Shown piece after piece: positions 1-9,879 of a stretch of DNA of 64,000 nucleotides. The first letter of the stretch is position 1; each line of letters starts with the position of its first letter. Location of the stretch: the NCBI GenBank assembly GCA_024811115.1, contig JAKOGH010000144.1:1-64000 (forward strand). Reading direction: 5' to 3'. The notes beneath the pieces are model-generated. The model saw nothing but the letters and a program-made list of their open reading frames with translations. It was not told the origin of the DNA and made no database searches. The position numbers and the translations under genes were made by a program. The stretch comes from Terana coerulea. Lineage: Eukaryota > Basidiomycota > Agaricomycetes > Polyporales > Phanerochaetaceae.

Positions 1-3000
1 AGTATGCACATGGGAAAAGCATATCCTTGAACTTGCACTGTGGCTGTGTGCTAGTCGCCAACAGTAGGATGAAGTGTCGGTGAGCTGGGGAATATAGCAG
101 TAGTAGCAAACTTGTTCGCCAAATATCTTGAAGTTAAGCGCTTGAAGTCGAAGATACAGCCCGGTGCCCATCTGCGATGAGGACACTGCTTGAATGGATC
201 GTGCTTGAGAGACGCTTTGCCAAAAACATCGCATAGTAAACACATTTGCTGAGCATTATTGAGCATGGCTTCGAGTTGACTCACAAAAGCAAGTGTGGGT
301 CCAAGGCAGAGCTGCTCGAAGTCGCTTATTGCCTTAGCTGCTTCGTAAATGTAGCTGGTCCGTCAGCCAAGTCCATATCGTCATTTCTGCGCTTGGAAGT
401 ATGCTGATCGCGAGTGTCGATGATGAGGGAGTTGGTGAAAGTATAGTCGTCAATGCCTTCATACCGTAGTCATCGGCTTGTGGGTACAGCGACAGCATGG
501 AGCCATAGCACTGATCAAGTTGTTAGATGATATCTCGCAGGGTATTGCAGTACCATCCACTTTGATATTCCAGCGAATGCACTGCTTGCTATCATAGATG
601 ATAGTTCGCATAGCACTGTAGCCCTTCGATGTATCCATAGCTGCAAAGTCTTGAGGCTGCATGAGGCGATTCGCGAGCAATGGGAAGGAGATGTGCAATG
701 GCATGCTCGTGATCACGTGACCATAGCTTGTACCCAGTCCATGAAGTCCATCGGAGTACTTGCATGAATGACAGCACGAACACTCGGATAGTCGTTGCCA
801 GCAGCAAAGGCAGAGGTGCACACCATCCACCGACTGTCACCGTTGATCAAGACGACCGCCGCTTCCTTCGCGATCGCTAACAACCCTTGCACTCTTTCCT
901 CCAGCGATACGCTGGGCAGTGGAGCCGTTTAGCAAGAATGTCGAGGAGTGGCTTGAATGGGACAAAGATAAGACCGCGATCTGCACTGTCAAAGTCTGAG
1001 CTATAGAAATGGGCCAATGCAACTGCTCGTGTGACAATGGCATTTCGGCTGAGAAGTGGCTTGTCGATCACATACCGCAGCTCTGGCCGAATGGTGGTAG
1101 TGCGAATGACTTCAGCATGACGTAGCAAGTTGCCTTCGCGACGTAGCGTGGAAATAGTATGTGGTGGAAGTGTAGCAGATAAAAGGACTAGTTGGCAGTC
1201 TTCAGCAAAGCGAAGTTCATTGAAGAACTTGACACTGTCACGGAATGCGTCGGAGGTGAGGTAGAGATGAACTTCATCTAAAATAACGCGCTTGATAACA
1301 CGGCCACGAGTGCTGTGCAGATAGACCATTTCATCCTGGAAGTTGGTGTTGCGAGCTTGATCGACCAGCACAAGAACAATGCCCTTCCTAAAAGGCTGCG
1401 TGGTCGAGTGGTCGAGCGATAGACCTCAAAAGGTATTTTCATGGCTGTAAGTCGCTTTTCATAGTCCCTGAAGCAGTGATTTGAGTGGAATGACGATGAT
1501 AAGGGTATTCCGTGGTTCCAAGTCAGCTGCAATAAGTGGCAGCATGGTCTTGCCTCCACCAGTAGCCAGAATAGAGATGACATCTGTTGTACGCTGCAAA
1601 ACCTTAATAACTGACTGTTCTTGACCGCTGGATGACCACTGAGCATCTGGCTTTTGAAGCAGTTTACGTAGCGAGGCAAGTGCCTTAGCAGTAAGATCGC
1701 CACCGGCTGTATGTGATATGCCTCGTATACGTGTGATACTATTTGAATTGTAAGTAAGTAATATGGCAAATAGATCACACTACGCACGCAGATGTAGAAG
1801 CAACTTTAGCGTATTTGCTGCTGACCAGAAACCAATGGACCAAGTGAAGCATTAGGCACCGAAAATGCAGGAGCCTGTTGTGGGCTAGAGTACGATCGTA
1901 CCAGTGACGCTGCTTGAACAGCAGGATGTTGTATGATGTTGGGCAAAGACATGGGAAGAATAGAAGGTGATGTATCTGGGATTGGTGACGGAGAGGTTGG
2001 AGGAGATGACCGATGCATGAATATGTCATCAGCTGGTTTTAGATAATGTATGGGTTGTATTGGTGGTATCAAAGCAGCTGCTGCAATCTTGGCATCAAGT
2101 GCTGGCATAATAGAACTGATGAGCTGAGCTGATAGCTGCTGAATGTCGATAAGCCGTGATAAATCCAGTGTGGCAGCGAGATGGTGAGTGATTTGAGTCG
2201 TCAAACTGTCTAAGTTAATTGGCTGAGCTTGAAGTTTGGTGGTGACCTGATCTACAATTGATGTAACCATAGCTTCTTGTGCAAGAGCTTCACGTGATCG
2301 AGGAAACTGAATCACGACCAGCAGCGACCAATGTATCGAAGTTTGTGCAACGCGACTCCGTAAACGATATACCAAGTCCACCTTAATACAATGTTAGCTA
2401 CTATTATTATAAAGAAATATAGCATAGCCTACCTGGAACAACATGCATTGCCTTTTGCCACCCAGTGCTGGCTTCCAGAAATAAAGGAAGCATATCTTCA
2501 CCATGACCAGCTGACGCATCAGGAGATAGACCGTAAATTCGACGTTCGAGAGAGTAGCTATGGCCAGCTTGCTCAGCACCCACAGTATCGCCTTCATTGT
2601 TATCCAGAGCATCCATATCGCTAGGGCAAAGCTTACGACGAAGGGCAATAGCGATATGACGCCAGTCACGAACACCAAGTTTCTCCAGCATATGTTGATT
2701 GGTATATTGCTGCATTGTTGCCGTGAGATGTGTTGTAGTGAAGTTGTCCTTGCCATTAACGAAGAGCTGGGTATCGTCGTTCAAGCAGCTCTGGATTGTT
2801 GGGGAAAAGGTGCTTGACAACAACCTTTCGCGAATGGACGTACAACAGCTAAGTCTTGAATTAAAATGTGCGAAGTGAAAGCGTCAGAGAATGAGAATAG
2901 GACGGTCACGGCCTTTGAGTGCAGAGGTCTTGCTGTATGTGCGCATCATAACGAGATGCTTGTCCAGCGAGTAGATTGCGTGATGGTTGATGTGGTGTAG

Positions 3001-5433
3001 AGCGATAGATCATACCAGTAAGTTCTGTTCTCTGACTAGGACCACCACTAAGCATCTCGCAGCGAAGGAGGATGAGCTTGGAGAGCTTAGCATAGTTCGT
3101 CAACCATTGCTGAAGTGCAACGCGGTTCCAAACTCGCTTGCCACTTTGCTCAATCGTAAATTGTTGAAGCATGTCGTGATGTCCAAGCAAAGTGTCGATA
3201 AACTTGGTACGACTGGTCAAAAAGGGGATTGCGATGGTCGGATAGAAAGGAATAGCCAGGAGTGGTGTTGGACATGTCTTCAGTGAGGCTTTTGTAGTTA
3301 GCAGCGATAGGGAGATTTGTGAGCACGAGTGTTGTCCATAGTACGTGAATATCATCTTCCAAAGCCTTGAACATCCTGATGCATAGACTGAATTGTAAGT
3401 GTTGTGCCACGAAACTGAAATGTGCTCCAGTTGATACGATCGAGCCAAATGAGAGCAGGGAGTGAGACTTCTTCATGAGCATAGGCAGAGGCGAGGTGTT
3501 GGTTGGTGCAGATTTCGGCAAAGGTAGAGTCGACATGATCAGTGAACCAAGGTTGCAATGCTTTCATATGATCCAAGCTAGAGCTAAACTTCGCTTTCGC
3601 TGCAATCATGATGGACTTCCCAAAGCATAGTGAGGCGTAGAATGCTTGAACATTGCAAAGCTCTTAGTGAGATATTTGGGGCTTTGATGCGAACCATCGG
3701 CAAGAAGGCTGTTCCAAAACAAAGTAGCGAAGTGTTGGATTGGAAAGGGTGTCTTCATCTCGCTTCGGCCAGGTCGAAGTCCATAAATGCTTGCAAACCT
3801 CGTGGATCATCTCAATGTACATCGAAGGTTTTCCGCACCATACTCTTCACATATTGACCGACTGCCCAATATGCTGTCCAATAACGAAGACCGCCAATAC
3901 CATGGAACAGCTTTGTCGCTTTGCTTGTTATCGTAAAGACGAAAGAGCATGACGAAGCGATCGAAGTTGACGAGAATATGCTTGAAGTGTCGATTCCTCT
4001 TGATGACGATGGAATGGAGTGTGATTAAGGCCACTGATAATAATATGAGATAATTAAAGCACAAAAGAACACATAATAACGTACCCATCAGCAGGATCCT
4101 CAGTGTTTAGTATTTGCAGCTCAAGAACTGAAGCTCGATCAATGCATGCAACAGCACTTTGAATGTACTGATCGACTGCTTCAATTAACCATGGAAATTC
4201 CTCCTTCTTCGGCAAAGTAATGTATGCTCTAAGCAGCATTGCGTCGATACTGTCTGTATAGAGATACCATTTGGTGTTACGCTGCCAAGCACTGAGTTGG
4301 CGAATGTCGGAAGTGTTTGTAGCATAGCTATCTTCAGCAATAATTGCTAAAGCATCGGTGTGGAGTACAGATATGCTGTCGGAAAGTGAAGCCTGTGGTG
4401 ACTGAATTCGAAAGCAAGTGCAGGCATCGCTGTGGTTGAAGCGTTGAACAAAGCCAGAAAGAAAACCTGGTGATGCTTGAGTAGCGTGTTTTCCAGAGCG
4501 ATGTCTTCGGAGGACTTCTTCAGATGTAGAGCTAAAACGGCAGTATTTGCACCAGAAGCCAAGTTCAACAGCTAGGCCAAAGACAGCAGGAATATCGATA
4601 TTGACTGGAGGTAAAGGCAGTGCAGGCGATATGTTGCAAGTTGAAATAGCATCGGCCCACAGCTGGTTGTCAATAGAAATGCGAGTGGAGGTGCCTGTTT
4701 TATGCTCAGGGCCATTGCAAATGTGGCCTAACATCCAGCTCTGGAGTGTCGCAATTTGGCACGATTGACAACATAGAACATGATATGTTGTAGCTGTAAT
4801 ACCAATGGAGGCAAAGTATTCATTTGCCACCTCATCAGTGTTGAGCCAGTTAATCTAAACAGAAGGTCAGAATGTATGGTCAATATCCTTATATAAAACC
4901 TACAGCTGAAATGGCAATCTGCACAGGCTCAGCAACTTGTATTTCATTGGATATTGGTGAGGGCTAATATATATTAAGCATATTGCATTTTGTTCAATAT
5001 TAAAAGACATACTGAGTGATGCTTTGTATTTTGTTGTACCATTGATAAAGGCTCAATGTGAATAGGCTGAGTATAAATATAAAGTAAGAAATAGTAAAAA
5101 GTTATATAAAAGCAGACTGACCCAAACAGCATTTGTATCCATAACATGCTTGGCCAAGGTTTTAAAAACCCCAAAAGTCTTGCCACATCCACAAAGGCAG
5201 ATAAAGAGGTCTTTGCCATCGAGCTTTTGATTGTGCACAGTTACAATGCGTCCATCTGGCAAAGGCAGCTCTTTACCGGCAACTCTACTGATGATGCTGC
5301 CTAGATCCTTTAGAGTCAAAAACTCTATGGCAGATTTGGCATGTAGAGGGTGCCATATTCTGTAGCATTGATAAGCATTGCAAACTATGAGCAAGTAAGG
5401 AGAACTTACCAAAAAAGCGAAATAAATGACCAC
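1..5433 (-). pseudogene. OrsD-RecQ (telomere-linked-type) helicase, degenerate, 3' end beyond window
   Basis: I read this as one large gene on the minus strand. In order it shows a zinc-finger-like segment (CLCGCGKTFGVFKTLAKH, ~5.2 kb), an OrsD/DUF3505-like zinc domain (CQSCQ ... CKYCRFSSTSEEVLRRH ... H, ~4.8-4.5 kb), a long middle region with QAGHS (~2.6 kb), then a RecQ-type helicase core: Walker A ATGGGKTM (~1.55 kb), DEVH (~1.28 kb), SATLPP (~1.18 kb), a motif V/VI-like stretch (~0.8 kb), a DG-C-CCRC zinc-like end (~0.5 kb) and a CLLC/H/C segment (~0.2 kb). This order matches the OrsD-helicase family of basidiomycetes, related to subtelomeric TLH helicases. The frame is broken: an extra C in CCC at 1466-1468, an 8-bp tandem duplication at 1401-1416, and another shift near 900-925. 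The reading continues past base 1. The 5' start is not determined. Mobile-element-like or subtelomeric origin is inferred. Confidence 0.75.
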
Positions 5434-5610
5434 TTGAATAGATGGTGATAGTTCAGGTTCAAGTTATATAGCTATCCTAAAGTGGAAGTGCCATCATTGA
5501 TTGATTTCCAAATATGGCAGTTCTATCACAAAGTTACATAATTGAGTCCCTTTGAGAGTGCAATCATATGACTGTAGGAATAAACTGCTAAAACCAGTGG
5601 CATCTGTTAT

Positions 5611-5695
5611 ATTAGCTGGCTAGGCATGCCCTTAGGCATATGATGGCATGCTTATATTAGGAAGGCATGTAATCATGTAAGGGCATGTCATGCCT
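5611..5695. repeat. GCATG-rich short repeats
   Basis: Diverged copies of a short unit around GGCATG(T)GATGGCATGC, flanking the tandem-repeat block on its left. The same kind of unit is found at 7330-7530 on the right side of the block, immediately before a hairpin in both places. No coding potential. Confidence 0.6.
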
Positions 5696-5730
5696 GAATG
5701 CACAGTACATTCTGAATAGTAAAATATTAG
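5696..5730. repeat. Small hairpin followed by AATATTAG (copy 1, diverged)
   Basis: GAATG/CATTC arms around CACAGTA, followed ten bases later by AATATTAG at 5723-5730. It is the diverged relative of the perfect hairpins at 7534 and 9147. Confidence 0.5.
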
Positions 5731-7325
5731 AGTAAGTAACCTCTTGCTCTCCGATGGAGCTAGAAATACCTAGAAATTCGTCGATATTCGAATATTTCCA
5801 GCTTACTGACTAGGTAAGTGAGTGGTAAGTAACTGTTACTTATCTCGAAAATGATTTCACTACCATCATAACTAGAGTTCTCACTTCTTTCAAAAGTTCT
5901 AATGACTTGCCACATTAGAGCATTGGATAAGGCAGTGCAAGAGCGCACTTAGTGACCAGGTAAGTCACAGTAAGTACTGCCTACTTACTTGGTAAGTAAG
6001 AGTAAGTAAGCTCTTGCTCTCTGGTGAGCTAGAAATAGCAAGAAATTCGTCGAAATTCGAATATTTTTGCTTACTGGCTGGGTAGGTTGCAGTAAGTACT
6101 ATTTACTTACTGAGTAAGTAAGAGTAAGTAAGCTCTTGCTCTCTGATGGAGCTAGAAATAGCCAGAAATTCGCCAAAATTCGAATATTTCTAGCTTGCTG
6201 ACTAAGTAGGTGGGTAGTAAGTAATTGTTACTTACCTAGTAAGTAAGGGTAAGCAAGCTCTTGCTCTCTTGGTGGAGCTAGAAATAGCCAGAAATTCGTC
6301 GAAATTCGAATATTTCTGGCTTACTGACTGGGTAGGTCGCAGTAAGTACTGTTTACTTACTGAGTAAGTAAGAGTAAGTAAGCTCTTGCTCTTTGTGAGC
6401 TAGAAATAGCAAGAAATTCGTCAAAATTCGAATATTTTGACTTACTGACTAGGTAAGTCGCAGTAAGTACTGTCTACTTACTGAGTAAGTAAAAGTAAGC
6501 AAGCTCTTGCTCTTTGGTGAAGCTAGAAATATTTAGAAATTCGTCGAAATTCAAATATTTCTGGCTTACTGGCTGGGTAGGTCGCAGTAAGTACTATTTA
6601 CTTACTGAGTAAGTAAGAGTAAGTAAGCTCTTGCTCTTTGGTGGAGCTAGAAATAGCCAGAAATTCGCCAAAATTCGAATATTTCTAGCTTGCTGACTAG
6701 GTAGGTGGGTAGTAAGTAATTGTTACTTACCTAGTAAGTAAGGGTAAGCAAGCTCTTGCTCCTTGGTAGAGCTAGAAATAGCCAGAAATTCGTCGAAATT
6801 CGAATATTTTTGGCTTACTAATTGGGTAGGTTGCAGTAAGTACTGCTTACTTACTGAGTAAGTAAGAGTAAGTAAGCTCTTGCTCTCTGGTGGAGCTAGA
6901 AATAGTAAGAAATTCGTCGAAATTCGAATATTTCTGGCTTACTGACTGGGTAGGCTGCAGTAAGTAATGTCTACTTACTGAGTAAGTAAGAGTAAGTAAG
7001 CTCTTGCTCCCTGGTGGAGCTAGAAATAGCAAGAAATTCGTCGAAATTCGATTATTTTGACTTACTGACTGGGTAGGCTGCAGTAAGTATTGTCTACTGA
7101 GTAAGTAAGAGTAAGTAAGCTCTTGCTCCTTGGTAGAGCTAGAAATAGCCAGAAATTCGTCGAAATTCGAATATTTTGGCTTACTAATTGGGTAGGTTGC
7201 AGTAGTACTGCTTACTTACTGAGTAAGTAAGAGTAAGTAAGCTCTTGCTCTCTGGTGGAGCTAGAAATAGTAAGAAATTCGTCGAAATTCGAATATCTCT
7301 GTCTTACTAACTGGATACTGCGCTC
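5731..7325. repeat. Tandem repeat block 1, ~123-bp unit, about 12 copies
   Basis: Units are recognised by the core GAGCTAGAAATAGC, which begins near 5757, 6026, 6149, 6275, 6397, 6520, 6644, 6769, 6893, 7017, 7136 and 7258. That is a period of about 122-125 bp after the first gap. Each unit also has AGTAAGTAAGCTCTTGCTC, a GAAATTCGTCGAAATTCGAA segment, and arms GCCAGAAAT/ATTTCTGGC and GTAAGTA/TACTTAC that can pair within the unit. Units differ by scattered substitutions, so this is an old array. No reading frame is conserved between units. Confidence 0.85.
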
Positions 7326-7329
7326 CTCT

Positions 7330-7530
7330 TTATGGTAAGTAGGCATATGGTGAGAGCATCCCAATTAGGAAGGCATGTGATGGCAAGACCCATATTAGGA
7401 GGGCATGTGATGGCATTACCTTATTTGGAAGGGCATGTGATGGCATTACCTTATTTGGAAAGGCATGCCTCTGGGCATGTGATGGCATGCCCATATTAGG
7501 AAGGCATGTGATTATGTAAGGGCATGGCAT
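7330..7530. repeat. ~34-bp direct repeats, GGCATGTGATGGCAT type
   Basis: About five direct copies of a unit containing GGCATGTGATGGCATTACC, ending at a hairpin. Only the repeat makes the region look coding on the minus strand (a recurrent MPSHA/NKV peptide). Confidence 0.75.
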
Positions 7531-7533
7531 GCC

Positions 7534-7569
7534 GGAATCCACAGTGGATTCCGAATAGTAGAATATTAG
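7534..7569. repeat. Perfect hairpin followed by AATATTAG (copy 2)
   Basis: GGAATCC-ACAGT-GGATTCC forms a perfect short stem at 7534-7552 and is followed by GAATAGTAGAATATTAG. Same architecture as at 5696 and 9147. Confidence 0.7.
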
Positions 7570-7944
7570 ATTAAAATAATCATTGTTTTGCTTTTCGAAA
7601 AGCAAAACAATTAATAAACAATTCGATTAAAATAATCATTGATTCTTTTTTTGAAGCACAACAGTGAGTCAAAAATTAAATGCCATGACAATGAACTATG
7701 TAAACATTCACTATTGAGCGTCATATACGTCATATGCAATATAATTATATATATATATAGCAAGCGTCATGACGCGAAACAGGTAGCTGATTCCATTTTA
7801 ATAGTATTAGCATATGTTACGTCAGCTTCAGCATGTAAATCATATAATTGAACATATCAAAATAAACTTTGCATATACTGGCATAAATATGTTCATGTTA
7901 CATGACTACATGATCTATCAACTAATCTTATCACAACTGTTCAT
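7570..7944. other. AT-rich spacer, no gene seen
   Basis: AT-rich sequence with a TATATATA run near 7750. I see no conserved protein, RNA gene or further repeat copy. Confidence 0.5.
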
Positions 7945-8144
7945 TTACCATTCAAATACTTTAACTATATTATACTTGTGATGTGTATTGGACTTTGCCC
8001 CAACCCATGCTTTGTACTGACTATTTGTCACCCATGTCTGTTTGAACTCTATCTCTGCTAGCTGTTGCACTGTAGCTGAAGCTCACACTTCATATGCATA
8101 CAGAAAAAGTGTATCCTTGAACTTGCACTGTGGCTGTGTACTAG
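7945..8144 (-). pseudogene. C-terminal stub of a second OrsD-RecQ helicase copy
   Basis: Bases 8110-8144 are nearly identical to the left edge of the window (about 15-54), which lies in the C-terminal part of the large helicase. Both read STQPQCKFKD on the minus strand. In this copy the frame runs on through one TGA after YAYEV, then to QQLAEIEFKQTW and VTNSQYKAWVGAKS, and ends IVKVFEW with a TAA at 7945-7947. Upstream of STQPQ the gene is cut off exactly where tandem-repeat block 2 begins at ~8145. It is therefore a remnant of a separate copy in the same orientation, not part of the first gene. Confidence 0.7.
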
Positions 8145-8930
8145 GTAAGTCATAGTAAGTATTGTCTACTTACTTGGTAAGTAAGGGTAAGTAAGCTCTT
8201 GCTCTCTGATAGAGCTAGAAATAGCTAGAAATTCGTCAAAATTCGAATATTTCTGGCTTACTGACTAGGTCAGTAGGTGGTAAGTAACTGTTACTTACCT
8301 CGAAAATGATCTCACTACCATTATAACCAGAGCTCTTACTTCTCTTCAAAATGTTCTAATCACTTGCCTCATTGGAGCACTGGATAAGGCAGTGCAAAAG
8401 CGCACTTAGTGGCCAGATACATAACAGTAAGCAACTGTTACTTACTTGATAAGTAAGGGTAAGTAAGCTCTTGCTCTCTGGTGGAGCTAGAAATAGTCAA
8501 AAATTCGTCAAAATTTGAATATTTTTGGTTTGCTGACTAAGTAGGTGGGTGGTAAGTAACTATTACTTACCTAGTAAGTAAGGGTAAGCAAGCTCTTGCT
8601 CTCTGGTAGAGCTAGAAATAGCAAGAAATTCGTCGAAATTCGAATATCTTCAGCTTACTGACTGGGTAGATTGTAATAAGTATTGTCTACTTACTGAGTA
8701 AGTAAGAGTAACTAAGCTCTTGCTCCTGGTGGTGCTAGAAATAGCTAGAAATTCGTCGAAATTCGATTATTTCTGGCTTGCTGACTAAATAGGTGGGTAG
8801 TAAGTAACTGTTACTTACCTAGTAAGTAAGGGTAAGCAAGCTCTTGCTCTTTGGTGGAGCTAGAAATAGCCAGAAATTCGTCGAAATTCGAATATTTCTG
8901 GCTTACTGACTGGATAAGCAGCTAACTGAC
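8145..8930. repeat. Tandem repeat block 2, same ~123-bp unit, about 5 copies
   Basis: Carries the same core (GCTAGAAATAGC near 8213, 8490, 8606, 8741 and 8859) and the same GTAAGTAAG and GAAATTCG motifs as block 1. Near 8280-8430 it also contains a stretch resembling 5815-5960 of block 1 (the AATGAT-TCACTACCAT and AAGGCAGTGCAA segments). The two blocks therefore share an internal non-repeat segment and come from one duplicated array. Confidence 0.8.
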
Positions 8931-8969
8931 AATGCAAAGTTTGATGATGAAGCAAAATATACATGTTCA

Positions 8970-9140
8970 CTTTTCAATTAGGCATGTACATATGTATATA
9001 TTCCAATTAAAATGTGTACACATCCCAATAAGGTATGTACACGTTTACATAAGCGGTATATATCCTGATTTGGATGTGTACACGTTTACATAAGCTGTAC
9101 ATATCCCAATTTGGACATGTACACGTTTACATAAGCTGTC
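8970..9140. repeat. ~33-bp direct repeats, TGTACACGTTTACATAAGC type
   Basis: Four or so copies of a unit built from TGTACACGTTTACATAAGC and ATATCCCAATTTGGA. The region ends in the hairpin at 9147, mirroring the layout at 7330-7569 with a different unit sequence. Confidence 0.75.
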
Positions 9141-9146
9141 GCGTCA

Positions 9147-9183
9147 CGTAATCCACCCTGGATTACGATTTTAATAATATTAG
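9147..9183. repeat. Perfect 9-bp-stem hairpin followed by AATATTAG (copy 3)
   Basis: CGTAATCCA-CCC-TGGATTACG (9147-9167), then AATATTAG at 9176-9183. The stem sequence differs from copy 2 but the layout is identical. A hairpin just before a short fixed terminus resembles the 3' end design of Helitrons, but the terminus here is TTAG rather than CTRR, so that link is only a suggestion. Confidence 0.65.
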
Positions 9184-9439
9184 GACATGGACTTAGACAT
9201 ATATTGAGGACATAAGAATAATATTACATATGGTCTATGCAGCTGTGCATGCAAGACGAGGCAGTTGACCAGCTCCCATTAGTAGAGATAGCATGCGAGT
9301 TTCTGAAGTGCGCATTCACACGGGTCGCCTAAACCTCGGAAAAAGGGGGGAGTGCTGAAAAGAGGGCCCAGTTATCCCAGTCCGCTTGCAAGCTCGCGTC
9401 ACCGGAACGGCAACTGACGCACGTGGCACACGGAGCTCT

Positions 9440-9580
9440 GCGAGACCGGAACTGGCTAGCGGAGAACGTCCGGACGGCTGGGAGGTTTGTTCGGCGAACA
9501 CGTTCGGAACATGTTCCGCGAACGGGAGCTCCAGCCGGCCGGACTTTCTGGGCTAGCGAGTCTAGGAGACGGGATGACTG
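9440..9580. repeat. Large imperfect palindrome upstream of the first CSC1-like gene
   Basis: The centre is the perfect palindrome CGGAACATGTTCCG (9505-9518). Arms continue outwards: CGTTCG/CGAACG, GTCCGGACGGCTGG (9468-9481) against CCAGCCGGCCGGAC (9531-9544), and GGCTAGC on both sides. Because of this symmetry the peptides read on the two strands look alike (VRTAG-FVRR against VRPAG-APVRG). I see no gene between 9184 and 9879. The palindrome is probably a foldback-type insertion or a regulatory dyad. Confidence 0.6.
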
Positions 9581-9879
9581 GCGAAGGTCGAGGAGAGAGG
9601 ACATTCGGTTTGACGACAGGAGTGATGGGAGACATTGACCAATTAGAATGCGACCCAATCAGAGCGCCCAAGCGCCAGGCACACCCACGCGATGATTTCA
9701 TGGGCGCTACTCGCTGTAACCGTGCAGAAAGTCGGCCGCCACAACGACGGTGATGCTCCACGTCCAGGAACGCGTTATGACCTGCGTAACGCGTTTGAGA
9801 CTCTAGCCCCTGGCCACCTCCTGCTTTACCCCATCATCCGCGTGAACCCTGCACCCGGTAATGAACGCACGCCCAAGCC

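Noticed and set aside
7330..7530. Short evenly spaced direct repeats resembling a CRISPR array
   Set aside because: Repeats are adjacent with no unique spacers, no cas genes are present, and all genes in the window are intron-rich eukaryotic genes.
7330..7605. 91-codon minus-strand frame with repeated MPSHA peptides
   Set aside because: The frame is a by-product of the ~34-bp DNA repeat. Units of other lengths break it, and nothing else supports a gene.
6026..8625. GAGCTAGAAATAGCAAG in several repeat units equals the tetraloop part of the engineered Cas9 single-guide scaffold
   Set aside because: The match is limited to one short hairpin, occurs in diverged tandem units of a native repeat, and is not followed by the rest of the scaffold. 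Chance identity, not vector or CRISPR material.
9316..9761. Overlapping open frames on both strands with similar peptides
   Set aside because: Explained by the DNA palindrome at 9440-9580; no family resemblance.
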